From the NCBI GenBank assembly GCA_001464195.1, contig LNEY01000027.1, positions 1-64,000 of the forward strand: 64,000 nt of DNA. The letters run 5' to 3'. Of the stretch, positions 19,144-27,386 are shown one piece after another (the stretch's first letter is position 1; each line of letters opens with the position of its first letter). A program made the translations under genes and the position numbers. Source of the stretch: Burkholderiales bacterium Ga0077547 (GTDB lineage: Bacteria > Pseudomonadota > Gammaproteobacteria > Burkholderiales > Burkholderiaceae_C). The notes under the pieces are model-generated. The model did not search any database. It saw only the letters and a program-made list of their open reading frames with translations, and was not told the DNA's origin.

Positions 19144-20340
19144 ATGAAGCAACTCCAGGACGCCTATATCGTGGCCGCCACCCGCACCCCCGTGGGGCGG
19201 TCAGGGCGCGGCATGTTCCGCCACATGCGCCCCGACGACTTGCTGGTGGCGGCCGTCCAGGGGGCCTTGAAGCAGGTGCCGACGCTCGATGCGAAGGCCA
19301 TCGAAGACGCCGTCATCGGCTGCGCGATGCCGGAGGGCGAGCAGGGCTTGAACGTGGCACGCCTGGGCGTGCTGCTGGCCGGCTTGCCGAACACCGTGGG
19401 CGGTGTGACCATCAACCGCTTTTGCGCGTCGGGGCTGACCGCGATCCAGATGGCGGCCGATCGCATCCGCGTCGGTGAGGCCGACGTGATGATTGCCGGC
19501 GGCGTGGAAAGCATGAGCATGGTGTCGATGAGCGGTAACCGGCCCTCGTTCAACCCGGCCGTGTTCCTGCGCGACGAGAACCTGGGCATCGCCTACGGCA
19601 TGGGCCTGACCGCCGAGAAGGTCGCCGTGCAATGGAAGGTCACACGCGAGGCGCAGGACGAGTTCGCGCTGCAGTCGCACCTGAAGGCGCTGAAGGCGAT
19701 TGCTGCTGGCGAGTTCAACGACGAGATCACACCGGTTGAAGTGACCGAGCGCGCGCCGAACCTGCAGACCGGTGCCGCGACGGCCACGACGCGCACGGTC
19801 GCCACCGACGAAGGCCCGCGCGCCGACACCACGCTTGAAGCGCTGGCCAAGCTGCGGCCGGTGTTCGCGGCCAAGGGCAGTGTGACGGCCGGCAACAGCT
19901 CGCAGACCAGCGACGGCGCCGCTTGCCTCATCCTGGCCAGCGACAAGGCCATCAAGGCGCACGGGCTCACGCCGCTGGCGCGCCTTGTCAGCTTTGCCAA
20001 CCGGGGCGTGCCGCCCGAGATCATGGGCATCGGGCCGATCGAGGCGATCCCCGCGGCGTTGCGCCAGGCCGGCCTACAGCTTGGTGATCTGGGCTGGATC
20101 GAGCTGAACGAGGCCTTCGCCGCCCAGGCGCTGGCCGTGCTGGGCACATTGAAGCTCGACCCCGCGCGGGTCAATCCGCTGGGCGGCGCGATCGCGCTCG
20201 GGCATCCGCTGGGCGCGACGGGCGCGATCCGCGCGGCGACCGTGGTACACGCATTGCGCCGCCACAACCTGAAGCACGGCATGGTCACGATGTGCGTGGG
20301 CACTGGGCAGGGCGCTGCGGGCATCTTCGAAAGGGTCTGA
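19144..20340 (+). CDS. Acetyl-CoA C-acyltransferase (thiolase)
   Basis: Thiolase of fatty-acid beta-oxidation or a related catabolic route; it cleaves 3-ketoacyl-CoA with CoA, or condenses acyl-CoA units in reverse. It has 398 residues, typical for the family. The acylated Cys lies in TINRFCASGLTAIQ (about residue 93). The catalytic His is in ALGHPLGATGA and the second Cys in TMCVGTGQGAAG near the end. The GGVESMSMV motif is also kept. Six bases separate it from the enoyl-CoA hydratase gene, so the pair very probably forms an operon. FadA-like is the closest label; acetyl-CoA acetyltransferase activity cannot be excluded. Confidence 0.93.
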   Translation: MKQLQDAYIVAATRTPVGRSGRGMFRHMRPDDLLVAAVQGALKQVPTLDAKAIEDAVIGCAMPEGEQGLNVARLGVLLAGLPNTVGGVTINRFCASGLTAIQMAADRIRVGEADVMIAGGVESMSMVSMSGNRPSFNPAVFLRDENLGIAYGMGLTAEKVAVQWKVTREAQDEFALQSHLKALKAIAAGEFNDEITPVEVTERAPNLQTGAATATTRTVATDEGPRADTTLEALAKLRPVFAAKGSVTAGNSSQTSDGAACLILASDKAIKAHGLTPLARLVSFANRGVPPEIMGIGPIEAIPAALRQAGLQLGDLGWIELNEAFAAQALAVLGTLKLDPARVNPLGGAIALGHPLGATGAIRAATVVHALRRHNLKHGMVTMCVGTGQGAAGIFERV

Positions 20341-20346
20341 CCAGAC

Positions 20347-21111
20347 ATGAACATCAAGACCGCGACCTTGAGTGGCGTTGCCACGATCGAGATGGCGCGA
20401 CCGCAGAAGAAGAACGCCCTCACGGCCGAGATGTACGCGGACATGGCGGCGGCGCTGAAAGCCGCCGATGCCGATGCCGCCGTGCGCGCCGTGCTGATCG
20501 TTGGCCAGCCCGGCGTGTTCACCTCGGGCAATGACATCGACGACTTCATGAACCGGCCGCCGGCAACGATCGACGCACCGGTGTTCGACTTCATGCGCGC
20601 GCTGGTGGCCTGCAGCAAGCCGGTCGTTGCGGCGGTCACCGGTGCGGCGATCGGCATCGGCACCACGATGCTGCTGCACTGCGACCTTGTCTACGTGTCT
20701 GACGAGGCGCGGCTGGCGATGCCGTTTGCGAGCCTGGGCCTGGTGCCCGAGTTCGCGTCCAGCCTGATCGTGCCGAGCCTGATCGGCCACGCGCAGGCGG
20801 CCGAGAAGCTGCTGCTCGGCGACCCATTCACGGCCGAGGATGCGGTCGAGATGCGCATCGCGAACGCGGTGCTGCCGGCAGGTGAGGTGGTGCGACATGC
20901 CCGCCGCATGGCCGAACGCTTCAACAGCCTGCCGCCGGGGGCTGTTCGCGAGTCCAAGCGCCTGATGCGCCGCGCGACCGTGGCTGCAGTGCTCGAGGCG
21001 ATCGAGGCCGAAGCCGAGGTGTTTCGCCAGCGGTTGTCGAGCCCCGAGGCGACCGAGGCCTTCAGCGCGTTCTTCCAGAAGCGCAAGCCTGATTTCTCAG
21101 CCTTCGGCTGA
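20347..21111 (+). CDS. Enoyl-CoA hydratase/isomerase family protein
   Basis: Crotonase-fold enzyme of 254 residues acting on enoyl-CoA in beta-oxidation or a related pathway. The CoA-binding and oxyanion segments are present: GVFTSGNDIDDFM, GAAIGIGTTMLLHCDLVYVSD, and FASLGLVPEFASS with a Glu at one expected catalytic position. At the first hydratase-Glu position (GxxxGxG) no Glu is seen, so an isomerase or a different lyase is as likely as a hydratase. It ends RKPDFSAF, a common tail for the family. It is the second gene of the thiolase operon and is followed by a hairpin. Confidence 0.88.
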   Translation: MNIKTATLSGVATIEMARPQKKNALTAEMYADMAAALKAADADAAVRAVLIVGQPGVFTSGNDIDDFMNRPPATIDAPVFDFMRALVACSKPVVAAVTGAAIGIGTTMLLHCDLVYVSDEARLAMPFASLGLVPEFASSLIVPSLIGHAQAAEKLLLGDPFTAEDAVEMRIANAVLPAGEVVRHARRMAERFNSLPPGAVRESKRLMRRATVAAVLEAIEAEAEVFRQRLSSPEATEAFSAFFQKRKPDFSAFG

Positions 21112-21124
21112 CCCTGATGTGAAA

Positions 21125-21158
21125 ACGCCTCCTGACCCGCGGCGGGACCAGGAGGCGT
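21125..21158 (-). terminator. Terminator of the porin gene
   Basis: A perfect 10-base stem ACGCCTCCTG/CAGGAGGCGT lies between the convergent hydratase and porin genes. Read on the minus strand it is followed by TTTTC, so it can end porin transcription. The plus-strand side lacks T residues. Confidence 0.75.
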
Positions 21159-21177
21159 CACCAAACGCTGCAGTCGG

Positions 21178-22323
21178 TCAGAACTGAATCTGCATCGATG
21201 CGATGAACGCATCCACGTTCAGGCCCAGCTTGTTCTTCGTTTTACGGTACGTTCCGCTCAGTTGAGCGTTGTAGCCGTCGATCACGTAGAGCACGCCGAC
21301 GTCGTACTGCTTCGGCTCGATGTTGGCGTCGTCGTTGAAACGTTGCCACCGCACGAAAGGCTGAAAGCGGCCCCAGCCCACGGTCTGCTGGAAGATGTAG
21401 CCCGCTGCGACCGAGTAGGCTTCTCCTTCCTCGGACGCGATGACGTTGTCGGTGTCGTAGTCATAGAACGCGGCTTCAAACGAGACTGCACCGGAGCCCG
21501 CGATTTTCTTTTCGAGCAGGAAATCGATGTTGTAGGAGCTGTAGTCGCCCTTGACGCCCGGCGTCGGGGTGACCGGGTCGCCCGTCAGCACGCCATTCTT
21601 CTGGTAGCGCCCGGCGATGCCGATGGCCAGGATGTCCTTGGTTCCGAGGTAGTTGCCGGTGCCGTAGTAGCCGGGTTCGCGGTCCCAGAAGTTGTACTGC
21701 AGCCGGCCTGCGTACATCAGCGAATCCTTCGAGCTGGTGCCGGCCTGGCTGGCTTGCGACTGTGTCAGCGAGCCGATGCCCAGCGTGTGGCCTTCAAAAG
21801 CGCCAATCGAGTAGCCCAGCCTGCCATCAGCCACCTCGCCCCACACCACCACGCCGTCATCACGCCCGGCGATGATGCCGCCATTGGCGCCGTAGCGCGA
21901 CGCGACCAGTTGCCAGTAGCCACCGCCCAGCGAGTAATACGCACCGGCCATGTTGGCTCGGTCGCTCGGAGACAGCACGCGGCCCGCCCAGATGTTGAGT
22001 TCAGGCGAAATGGTGAACTTGACCACGGCGTCGAGGATGCTGATCTTGTCGCCGGTCTTCTCGGTGTTCAGAAATCCGCCGATGTGCTTGTTCAGCGAGC
22101 CGCCGAGGAAGATACGGGCGCTGTCCAGGTTGAAATCCGACGAATAGTTCTTGCCGTTCGGCGCAGCATCTTCCACTTTGCTGCCGCTGAAGCGCATGCC
22201 GAAGCCGACGCTGATCGATTTGTCTTCGCCAAAACTGACCGTGGCGCCGGCGTGTGCATTCAATGAACACGCAGCCACCGTGGCGGCCAGCGCCAGCCCT
22301 TTTGCGCTTTGCTTTCTACGCAT
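21178..22323 (-). CDS. Outer-membrane beta-barrel porin
   Basis: Predicted outer-membrane channel of 381 residues. A signal peptide with two basic residues and a hydrophobic core ends at NAHA (about residue 25). The mature part alternates polar and aromatic/hydrophobic residues in strand-like blocks such as SISVGFGMRFSGSK, GDYSSYNIDFLLEKKI and GRFQPFVRWQRF. It ends in a C-terminal Phe (SMQIQF), the signal for BAM insertion. It resembles phosphate-selective porin O/P-like or general porin families, but I cannot name the substrate. AAAGGGG about 8 bases before the ATG is a strong ribosome site. A 9-base inverted repeat lies 29-70 bases upstream. Confidence 0.82.
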   Translation of the reverse strand: MRRKQSAKGLALAATVAACSLNAHAGATVSFGEDKSISVGFGMRFSGSKVEDAAPNGKNYSSDFNLDSARIFLGGSLNKHIGGFLNTEKTGDKISILDAVVKFTISPELNIWAGRVLSPSDRANMAGAYYSLGGGYWQLVASRYGANGGIIAGRDDGVVVWGEVADGRLGYSIGAFEGHTLGIGSLTQSQASQAGTSSKDSLMYAGRLQYNFWDREPGYYGTGNYLGTKDILAIGIAGRYQKNGVLTGDPVTPTPGVKGDYSSYNIDFLLEKKIAGSGAVSFEAAFYDYDTDNVIASEEGEAYSVAAGYIFQQTVGWGRFQPFVRWQRFNDDANIEPKQYDVGVLYVIDGYNAQLSGTYRKTKNKLGLNVDAFIASMQIQF

Positions 22324-22351
22324 CTCGTACCCCTTTGATTGGAATTGATCG

Positions 22352-22393
22352 GATTGGTCAAGGCAGATAACCCTTGCGAGTACCTGACCAATC
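22352..22393. promoter_or_regulatory. Inverted repeat upstream of the porin start
   Basis: GATTGGTCA (22352-22360) and TGACCAATC (22385-22393) form an exact 9-base inverted repeat with a 24-base spacer, just upstream of the minus-strand porin gene. Spacing of about three helical turns and location suggest a regulator operator. The rest of the 193-base gap 22324-22516 shows no gene. Confidence 0.4.
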
Positions 22394-22516
22394 GAGGGTA
22401 GGGGGACGAGGCGGAGCGGCGATATACGTCGAATGGCTTACATGTTGTGAGAACGACGAAGCCGCGTTGGTGCGACCTTGCACGACTTTGACGCACCGGG
22501 CGACACATGCACCAGA

Positions 22517-22978
22517 TCAGTCCTTCGGCACCGGTCTGGGCTTGCCATTTCGGTCAATCGCCACATAAGTCAGGCTGGCATCGGTGACCTTGACGATGTG
22601 GGGCATGGCCGGGTTGCGCTCGGCGTAGACCTCGACGTGCACCGTGATCGAGGTGGTGCCGATGCGTTCAACGCGCGCGTAGAAGCTCAGCAGGTCGCCG
22701 ACGCTCACCGGCTGCTTGAAGATGAAGCGGTTGACGGCCACCGTGGTCACGCGTCCGCGCGACACACGCGCTGGCAGCACCGAGCCGGCGATGTCGACCT
22801 GCGCCATGATCCAGCCGCCGAACACGCCGCCGCTCATGTTGGTGTCGGCCGGCATCGGCATCACCCGCATCACCAGGTTCGAATCGGGCGGCAGCTCGAT
22901 CGGCGTGTTGAGCTGCGAGAGGTCCTCTCCAGAACTCCGGTTGTTGTCGGCCTCGGGCGCGGTCGTGTTCTGGGGCAT
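22517..22978 (-). CDS. Acyl-CoA thioesterase (hotdog fold, YciA-like)
   Basis: Hydrolyses acyl-CoA to free acid and CoA in the cytoplasm. It has 153 residues. The hotdog signature PADTNMSGGVFGGWIMAQVDIAG closely follows the YciA/BACH pattern (D-T-N...G-G-W-x-M-x-Q-x-D). FIFKQPVSVGDLLSFYARV and SITVHVEVYAER are the expected strands. The start at 22978 is chosen because homology and a sensible N-terminus begin there; the upstream extension overlaps the divergent ABC gene. It is transcribed away from the ABC exporter with only 67 bases between the two starts, so promoters must overlap. Confidence 0.9.
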   Translation of the reverse strand: MPQNTTAPEADNNRSSGEDLSQLNTPIELPPDSNLVMRVMPMPADTNMSGGVFGGWIMAQVDIAGSVLPARVSRGRVTTVAVNRFIFKQPVSVGDLLSFYARVERIGTTSITVHVEVYAERNPAMPHIVKVTDASLTYVAIDRNGKPRPVPKD

Positions 22979-23045
22979 ATTGCGTGACCTGTGTTGGTGT
23001 GTCTGCGGTTCATTCTTCCATGTGGTTCTTTCTCTCGTCTGACTC

Positions 23046-24887
23046 ATGCGCCCTGCCACGCTGACCCCGCCACCACCTGCCGATGTCGTCACAGGCGCTC
23101 CGCGCTCCGACTGGTCCACGCTGAAGAAGCTGCTGCCCTACGTCTGGCAGTGGCGCTACCGGGTAGCGCTGGCACTGGCGTGCCTGATCGCGGCCAAGGT
23201 CGCCAACGTGGGCGTGCCGCTGGTGCTGAAGAGCCTGGTCGATGCCCTGGCGCTGAAGCCCGGCGACCCGCAGGCGGTGCTGGTGGTTCCTGTGGCGCTG
23301 CTGATCGGCTACGGCGCGCTGCGGCTGTCGATCACGCTGTTCACCGAACTGCGCGAGTTCCTGTTCTACCCGGTGGCCGCGCGCATCGCCCGCCGCATCG
23401 GCCTGGAGACCTTCGACCACCTGCTCAGCTTGAGCCTGCGCTTTCACCTGGAGCGGCAGACCGGCGGCGTGTCGCGCGACATCGACCGCGGCGCGCGCTC
23501 GATCCAGTCGCTTTTGAACTACCTGATCTACAACATCGTGCCCACGCTGGTCGAGATCACGCTGGTCATCAGCCTGTTGTCGGCCAAGTTCGACGGCTGG
23601 TTCGCGGCGATCACGTTTGGCGCGCTTTTGCTGTACATCGTCTTCACGGTCACCGTGACCGAATGGCGCACCGCGTTCCGGCGAGCGATGAACGAGCAGG
23701 ACTCGAAGGCCAGCACCAAGGCGGTCGATGCGCTGATCAATTACGAGACGGTCAAGTACTTCAGCAACGAGAAGTTCGAGCAGGCGCGCTACGACGAGAA
23801 CCTGCAGCGGCTCGAACGCGCGTCGATCAAGTCGCAGACCTCGCTGTCGGTGCTGAACCTGGGCCAGAGCCTGATCATTGCCGCGGCCGTGACGCTGCTG
23901 GTCTGGCGCGCCACCGAAGGCGTGGTGGCGGGCACGATGACGCTGGGGGATCTGGTGCTGGTCAATGCGCTGATGATCCAGCTCTACATTCCGCTGAATT
24001 TCCTGGGCGTGATCTACCGCGAGATCAAGCAGTCGATCATCGACATGGAGAAGATGTTTTCGCTGCTCGGCCAGAACCGCGAGGTGGCCGATTCGCCGGC
24101 TGCCAAGCCCCTGGACCTCGGGGTCGCAGGCGCCGAGGTGCGCTTTCGCAACGTGCGTTTCGGCTACGACTCCGACCGCACCATCCTGCACGACATCAGC
24201 TTCGACATTCCGGCGGGCAAGACAGTCGCGGTGGTTGGCCCGTCGGGCTCGGGCAAGAGCACGCTGGCCCGGCTGATGTTCCGCTTTTATGACGTGTCGG
24301 CTGGCCGCATCGAGATCGCCGGCCAGGACATTCGCAGCGTGACTCAGCACAGCCTGCGCCAGGCCATCGGCATCGTGCCGCAGGACACGGTGCTGTTCAA
24401 CGACACCATCGAATACAACATCGCCTACGGTCGCACCATGGCTGCACGCAGCGAGGTCGAAGCGGCGGCGCAAGCAGCCCACATCCATGACTTCATTGCG
24501 TCGACCCCGAAGGGCTATGACACGATGGTCGGCGAGCGCGGTCTGAAGCTCTCAGGCGGTGAGAAGCAGCGGGTGGCGATCGCCCGCACGCTGTTGAAGG
24601 CGCCGCCGATATTGATCTTCGACGAAGCGACCTCGGCACTCGATTCGGCCAACGAGCGCGCGATTCAGGCTGAATTGCAAGGCGTGGCACAGAACAAGAC
24701 CACGCTGGTCATCGCGCACCGGCTCTCGACCGTGGTAGACGCGCACCAGATCCTGGTGATGGATCACGGCCGCATCGTCGAGCGCGGCTCTCACGCCGAG
24801 CTGCTGGCCCTGGATGCACGCTATGCGCAGATGTGGCGGTTGCAGCAAAGTCGCCAGGACAGCCCCGACGTCGCGGCATCGGCATGA
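23046..24887 (+). CDS. Atm1/HMT1-type ABC exporter (permease-ATPase fusion)
   Basis: Half-size ABC exporter of 613 residues that should work as a homodimer in the inner membrane. About six membrane helices fill residues 40-330. The NBD contains Walker [11 protein letters not shown]-loop IVPQDTVLFNDTI, signature LSGGEKQRVAIAR, Walker B ILIFDEATSALD and switch His in VIAHRLSTV. The sequence TEWRTAFRRAMNEQDSKAST and DALINYETVKYFSNE is typical of the Atm1 family, which exports glutathione-linked compounds or metal conjugates. The exact cargo is unknown. A sigma-54 site for the next operon begins 9 bases after its stop. Confidence 0.92.
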   Translation: MRPATLTPPPPADVVTGAPRSDWSTLKKLLPYVWQWRYRVALALACLIAAKVANVGVPLVLKSLVDALALKPGDPQAVLVVPVALLIGYGALRLSITLFTELREFLFYPVAARIARRIGLETFDHLLSLSLRFHLERQTGGVSRDIDRGARSIQSLLNYLIYNIVPTLVEITLVISLLSAKFDGWFAAITFGALLLYIVFTVTVTEWRTAFRRAMNEQDSKASTKAVDALINYETVKYFSNEKFEQARYDENLQRLERASIKSQTSLSVLNLGQSLIIAAAVTLLVWRATEGVVAGTMTLGDLVLVNALMIQLYIPLNFLGVIYREIKQSIIDMEKMFSLLGQNREVADSPAAKPLDLGVAGAEVRFRNVRFGYDSDRTILHDISFDIPAGKTVAVVGPSGSGKSTLARLMFRFYDVSAGRIEIAGQDIRSVTQHSLRQAIGIVPQDTVLFNDTIEYNIAYGRTMAARSEVEAAAQAAHIHDFIASTPKGYDTMVGERGLKLSGGEKQRVAIARTLLKAPPILIFDEATSALDSANERAIQAELQGVAQNKTTLVIAHRLSTVVDAHQILVMDHGRIVERGSHAELLALDARYAQMWRLQQSRQDSPDVAASA

Positions 24888-24895
24888 CGTCTGCG

Positions 24896-24912
24896 CTGGC
24901 ACGAAGGTTGCG
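24896..24912 (+). promoter_or_regulatory. Sigma-54 (RpoN) promoter of the glt operon
   Basis: TGGCACGAAGGTTGC, preceded by C, matches the -24/-12 consensus YTGGCACG-RNNN-TTGCW at every fixed position but the last. GG is at 24898-24899 and GC at 24910-24911. The start point would be near 24922, leaving about 90 bases of leader before gltI. It points at an amino-acid uptake operon, as expected for nitrogen-controlled transport through NtrC. I found no convincing NtrC site upstream. Confidence 0.75.
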
Positions 24913-25011
24913 CCGCGCTTGGCTATCCGTAGTGCCGCGGTATCCAAATGTCGCGCCTTGTGGTCACATGCCGTGGGTCCCGTCCCGGGACTCACTTTCA
25001 CTGGAACGACC

Positions 25012-25902
25012 ATGAAGAAGTCCCTCATTGCCTTGTCCGCTGTCTTGACGCTGGGCGCCGCGCAGGCCGATACCCTGTCGAAGATCAAGGGCAGCAGCGC
25101 CATCACGATGGGGGTGCGCGAATCCTCGGGGGCGCTGAGCTACACGCTGGGCAACGGTAAATATGTGGGTTATCACGTCGAGATCTGCGAGCGTGTGATC
25201 AAGGCCGTGGAGAAGCAGCTGGGCCTGACGGCGCTGGTCACCCGCTACCAGCCGGTCACTTCGCAGAATCGGGTCTTGCTGGTGCAGAACGGCACGGTCG
25301 ACATCGAGTGCGGCTCCACCACCAACAACGCTGCCCGGCAACGCGACGTCAGCTTCGCAGTCACCACCTACGTCGAGGAAGTGCGCATCGCCACCAAGGT
25401 CAGCTCAGGCATCACCAGCATCGCGCAGCTCAATGGCAAGAAGGTGGCCACCACCACCAGCACGACCTCGGTGCAGACCCTGCGCAAGAGCGAGCGCGCC
25501 ACCGGCATGAACTTCGAAGAGATCAACGGCAAGGACCACGCCGACAGCTTTCTGCTGATGGAAAGCGGCCGTGCCGACGCCTTTGTGATGGATGGGCAGA
25601 TCCTGGCGGGGCTGATCTCCAAGGCCAAGAACCCGGCCGAGTTCAGGATCGTCGGCGAGGTGCTGTCGGTTGAGCCCATTGCCATCATGTTCCGCAAGGA
25701 CGACGCCGAGTTCAAGAAGGCGGTCGACACCACCATCATCGGCCTGATCAAGTCCGGCGAACTGGCGAAGATCTACGACAAGTGGTTCATGCAACCGATC
25801 CCGCCGGCCAACACCAGGGTCGGCCTGCCCTTGTCCGAGGCCACCAAGGCCGCCTGGGCGGCGCCCAACGACAAGCCGATGGAAGACTACGCCAAGAAGT
25901 GA
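25012..25902 (+). CDS. gltI: Glutamate/aspartate-type ABC transporter, periplasmic binding protein
   Basis: Binds an acidic amino acid, or a similar one, in the periplasm and delivers it to the GltJK permease. It has 296 residues, usual for the family. A short signal peptide (MKKSLIALSAVLTLGAAQA) is followed by family-3 solute-binding motifs: TMGVRESSGALSYT, YVGYHVEICERV, IECGSTTNNAARQ (ligand-contacting Ser/Thr/Arg), and LLMESGRADAFVMDGQIL. It begins the operon gltI-J-K-L behind a sigma-54 promoter. Specificity is inferred from resemblance to GltI, not from defined residues. Confidence 0.9.
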   Translation: MKKSLIALSAVLTLGAAQADTLSKIKGSSAITMGVRESSGALSYTLGNGKYVGYHVEICERVIKAVEKQLGLTALVTRYQPVTSQNRVLLVQNGTVDIECGSTTNNAARQRDVSFAVTTYVEEVRIATKVSSGITSIAQLNGKKVATTTSTTSVQTLRKSERATGMNFEEINGKDHADSFLLMESGRADAFVMDGQILAGLISKAKNPAEFRIVGEVLSVEPIAIMFRKDDAEFKKAVDTTIIGLIKSGELAKIYDKWFMQPIPPANTRVGLPLSEATKAAWAAPNDKPMEDYAKK

Positions 25903-25967
25903 GCCTGCCCGCGATGTTGTCGCCGCGCTGACCTCCACCATTCCACGACGGACACCGGGAGCCCACC

Positions 25968-26715
25968 TTGGCAAGCGATTGGGATTGGCAGGTCTTCTGC
26001 AAGGACACGATCGAGGGGCAGGTGCAGCCGGGGTGTTTCGGCGCGAATGGCGACATCACCTACCTCGATTGGCTGCTGTCGGCCTGGGGCTGGACGCTGT
26101 CGGTGTCGCTGCTGGCCCTCGTGGTGGCGCTCTCCGTCGGCGCCCTGATGGGGGTTTTTGCGCACGACGCCCAGCAAGGGACTGATGTTTCTTGGCAATG
26201 CATGGACCGAGCTGTTTCGCAACATCCCGCTGCTGGTGCAGGTCTTCCTCTGGTACTACGTGCTCCCGGAACTGATCCCGCCGCTCAAGCAGGTGTCGAG
26301 TTTTGTGCTGATGGTGCTGGCGCTCGGGTTCTTCACCTCGGCGCGGGTAGCCGAGCAGGTGAAGGCCGGTATCCAGGCCCTCCCCAAGGGCCAGCGGTAT
26401 GCCGGGCTGGCGATGGGCCTGACGCTGCCGCAGACCTACCGCTACGTGCTGCTGCCGATGGCCTTGCGCATCGTCATTCCGCCGCTCACCAGCGAGTCGA
26501 TGAACATCGTGAAGAACTCGTCGGTGGCGTTCGCGATCAGCATCGCCGAGTTGACGATGTTCGCGCGGCAGGCCGGCGAGGAGACATCGCGCAACATCGA
26601 GATCTATCTGGCGGTGACGGCCTTGTATTTTCTGTCGGCCTTCATCATCAGCCGGGTCGCCCTGTTCATTGAGCGCCGCCTGCAGGTGCCAGGCATGATC
26701 GGTGGCGCGCGATGA
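25968..26715 (+). pseudogene. gltJ: Amino-acid ABC transporter permease GltJ, frameshifted
   Basis: Inner-membrane permease subunit broken by one base. From a TTG at 25968 (with GGGAG upstream) the frame encodes a normal GltJ start through ALSVGALMGV. It then enters a run of five T residues (26155-26159) and goes out of frame. Removing one T restores GVLRTTPSKGLMFLGNAW and the whole rest of the protein, including the EAA-type loop (AGIQALPKGQRYAGLAMGL), to the stop at 26713-26715. The repaired product would be about 248 residues. Flanking genes are intact and it overlaps gltK by ATGA, so a sequencing error in a homopolymer is as likely as a true mutation. If real, uptake should fail or depend on slippage. 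Confidence 0.85.
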
Positions 26716-27377
26716 ACCTCGACTTTGGTTTTCTCGACGCCAGCGTTGTCTCCAGCTTCATCCTGAATGGCCTGTACTTCTCGCTGCAGCTGACGGCCAT
26801 CGCGATGGTCGGCGGCATCGCGCTCGGCACGGTGCTCGCCCTGATGCGGCTCTCGGGCAAGCCCTGGCTGGCGCTGCCGGCAGCGGCCTATGTGACCGTG
26901 CTGCGCTCGGTTCCGCTGGTGATGGTCATCCTGTGGTTTTTCCTGCTGATCCCGCTGCTGATCGGCCGACCCATGGGCGCCGAGCTCAGCGCCATCATCA
27001 CCTTCACTGTGTTCGAGGCCGCGTACTACTCCGAGATCATGCGCGCCGGCATCCAGTCGGTGCCCAAGGGGCAGGTGCATGCGGGCTATGCGGTGGGCAT
27101 GAATTACGCGCAGACGATGCAACTGGTGGTGTTGCCGCAGGCCTTTCGCAACATGCTGCCGGTGTTGATGACGCAGACCATCATCCTGTTTCAGGACACC
27201 TCGCTGGTCTACGCGATCGGCGCCTACGACCTGCTCAAGGGCTTCGAGATCGCCGGCAAGAACTTCAACCGCCCGATTGAAACCTACCTTGTGGCGGCAC
27301 TTGTCTACTTCGTGATCTGTTTCAGCCTGTCGATGGCCGTGCGCCAGCTTCAGAAAAAGATCGCCATCATCCGCTAG
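26712..27377 (+). CDS. gltK: Amino-acid ABC transporter permease GltK
   Basis: Second inner-membrane permease of the acidic amino-acid importer, 221 residues. The N-terminal helix reads SFILNGLYFSLQLTAIAM. The family sequence TVLRSVPLVMVILWFFLLIPLL follows, and the EAA loop that docks on the ATPase reads AGIQSVPKGQVHAGYAVGMN. A motif typical of HisM/GltK proteins is TQTIILFQDTSLVYAIGAYDLL. Its ATG overlaps the gltJ stop (ATGA), so translation depends on readthrough of gltJ; this makes the gltJ frameshift more consequential. Nine bases separate it from gltL. Confidence 0.92.
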   Translation: MNLDFGFLDASVVSSFILNGLYFSLQLTAIAMVGGIALGTVLALMRLSGKPWLALPAAAYVTVLRSVPLVMVILWFFLLIPLLIGRPMGAELSAIITFTVFEAAYYSEIMRAGIQSVPKGQVHAGYAVGMNYAQTMQLVVLPQAFRNMLPVLMTQTIILFQDTSLVYAIGAYDLLKGFEIAGKNFNRPIETYLVAALVYFVICFSLSMAVRQLQKKIAIIR

Positions 27378-27386
27378 GAAGCTTCG

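Noticed and set aside
24744..24758. CACCA-N5-TGGTG inverted repeat upstream of the sigma-54 site, as a possible NtrC site
   Set aside because: The spacing differs from the TGCACC-N5-GGTGCA form, and the bases encode the conserved HQILVMDHG segment of the ABC ATPase.
26158..26715. A separate short permease gene inside gltJ
   Set aside because: It joins seamlessly to the upstream fragment once one T is removed, so it is one broken gene.
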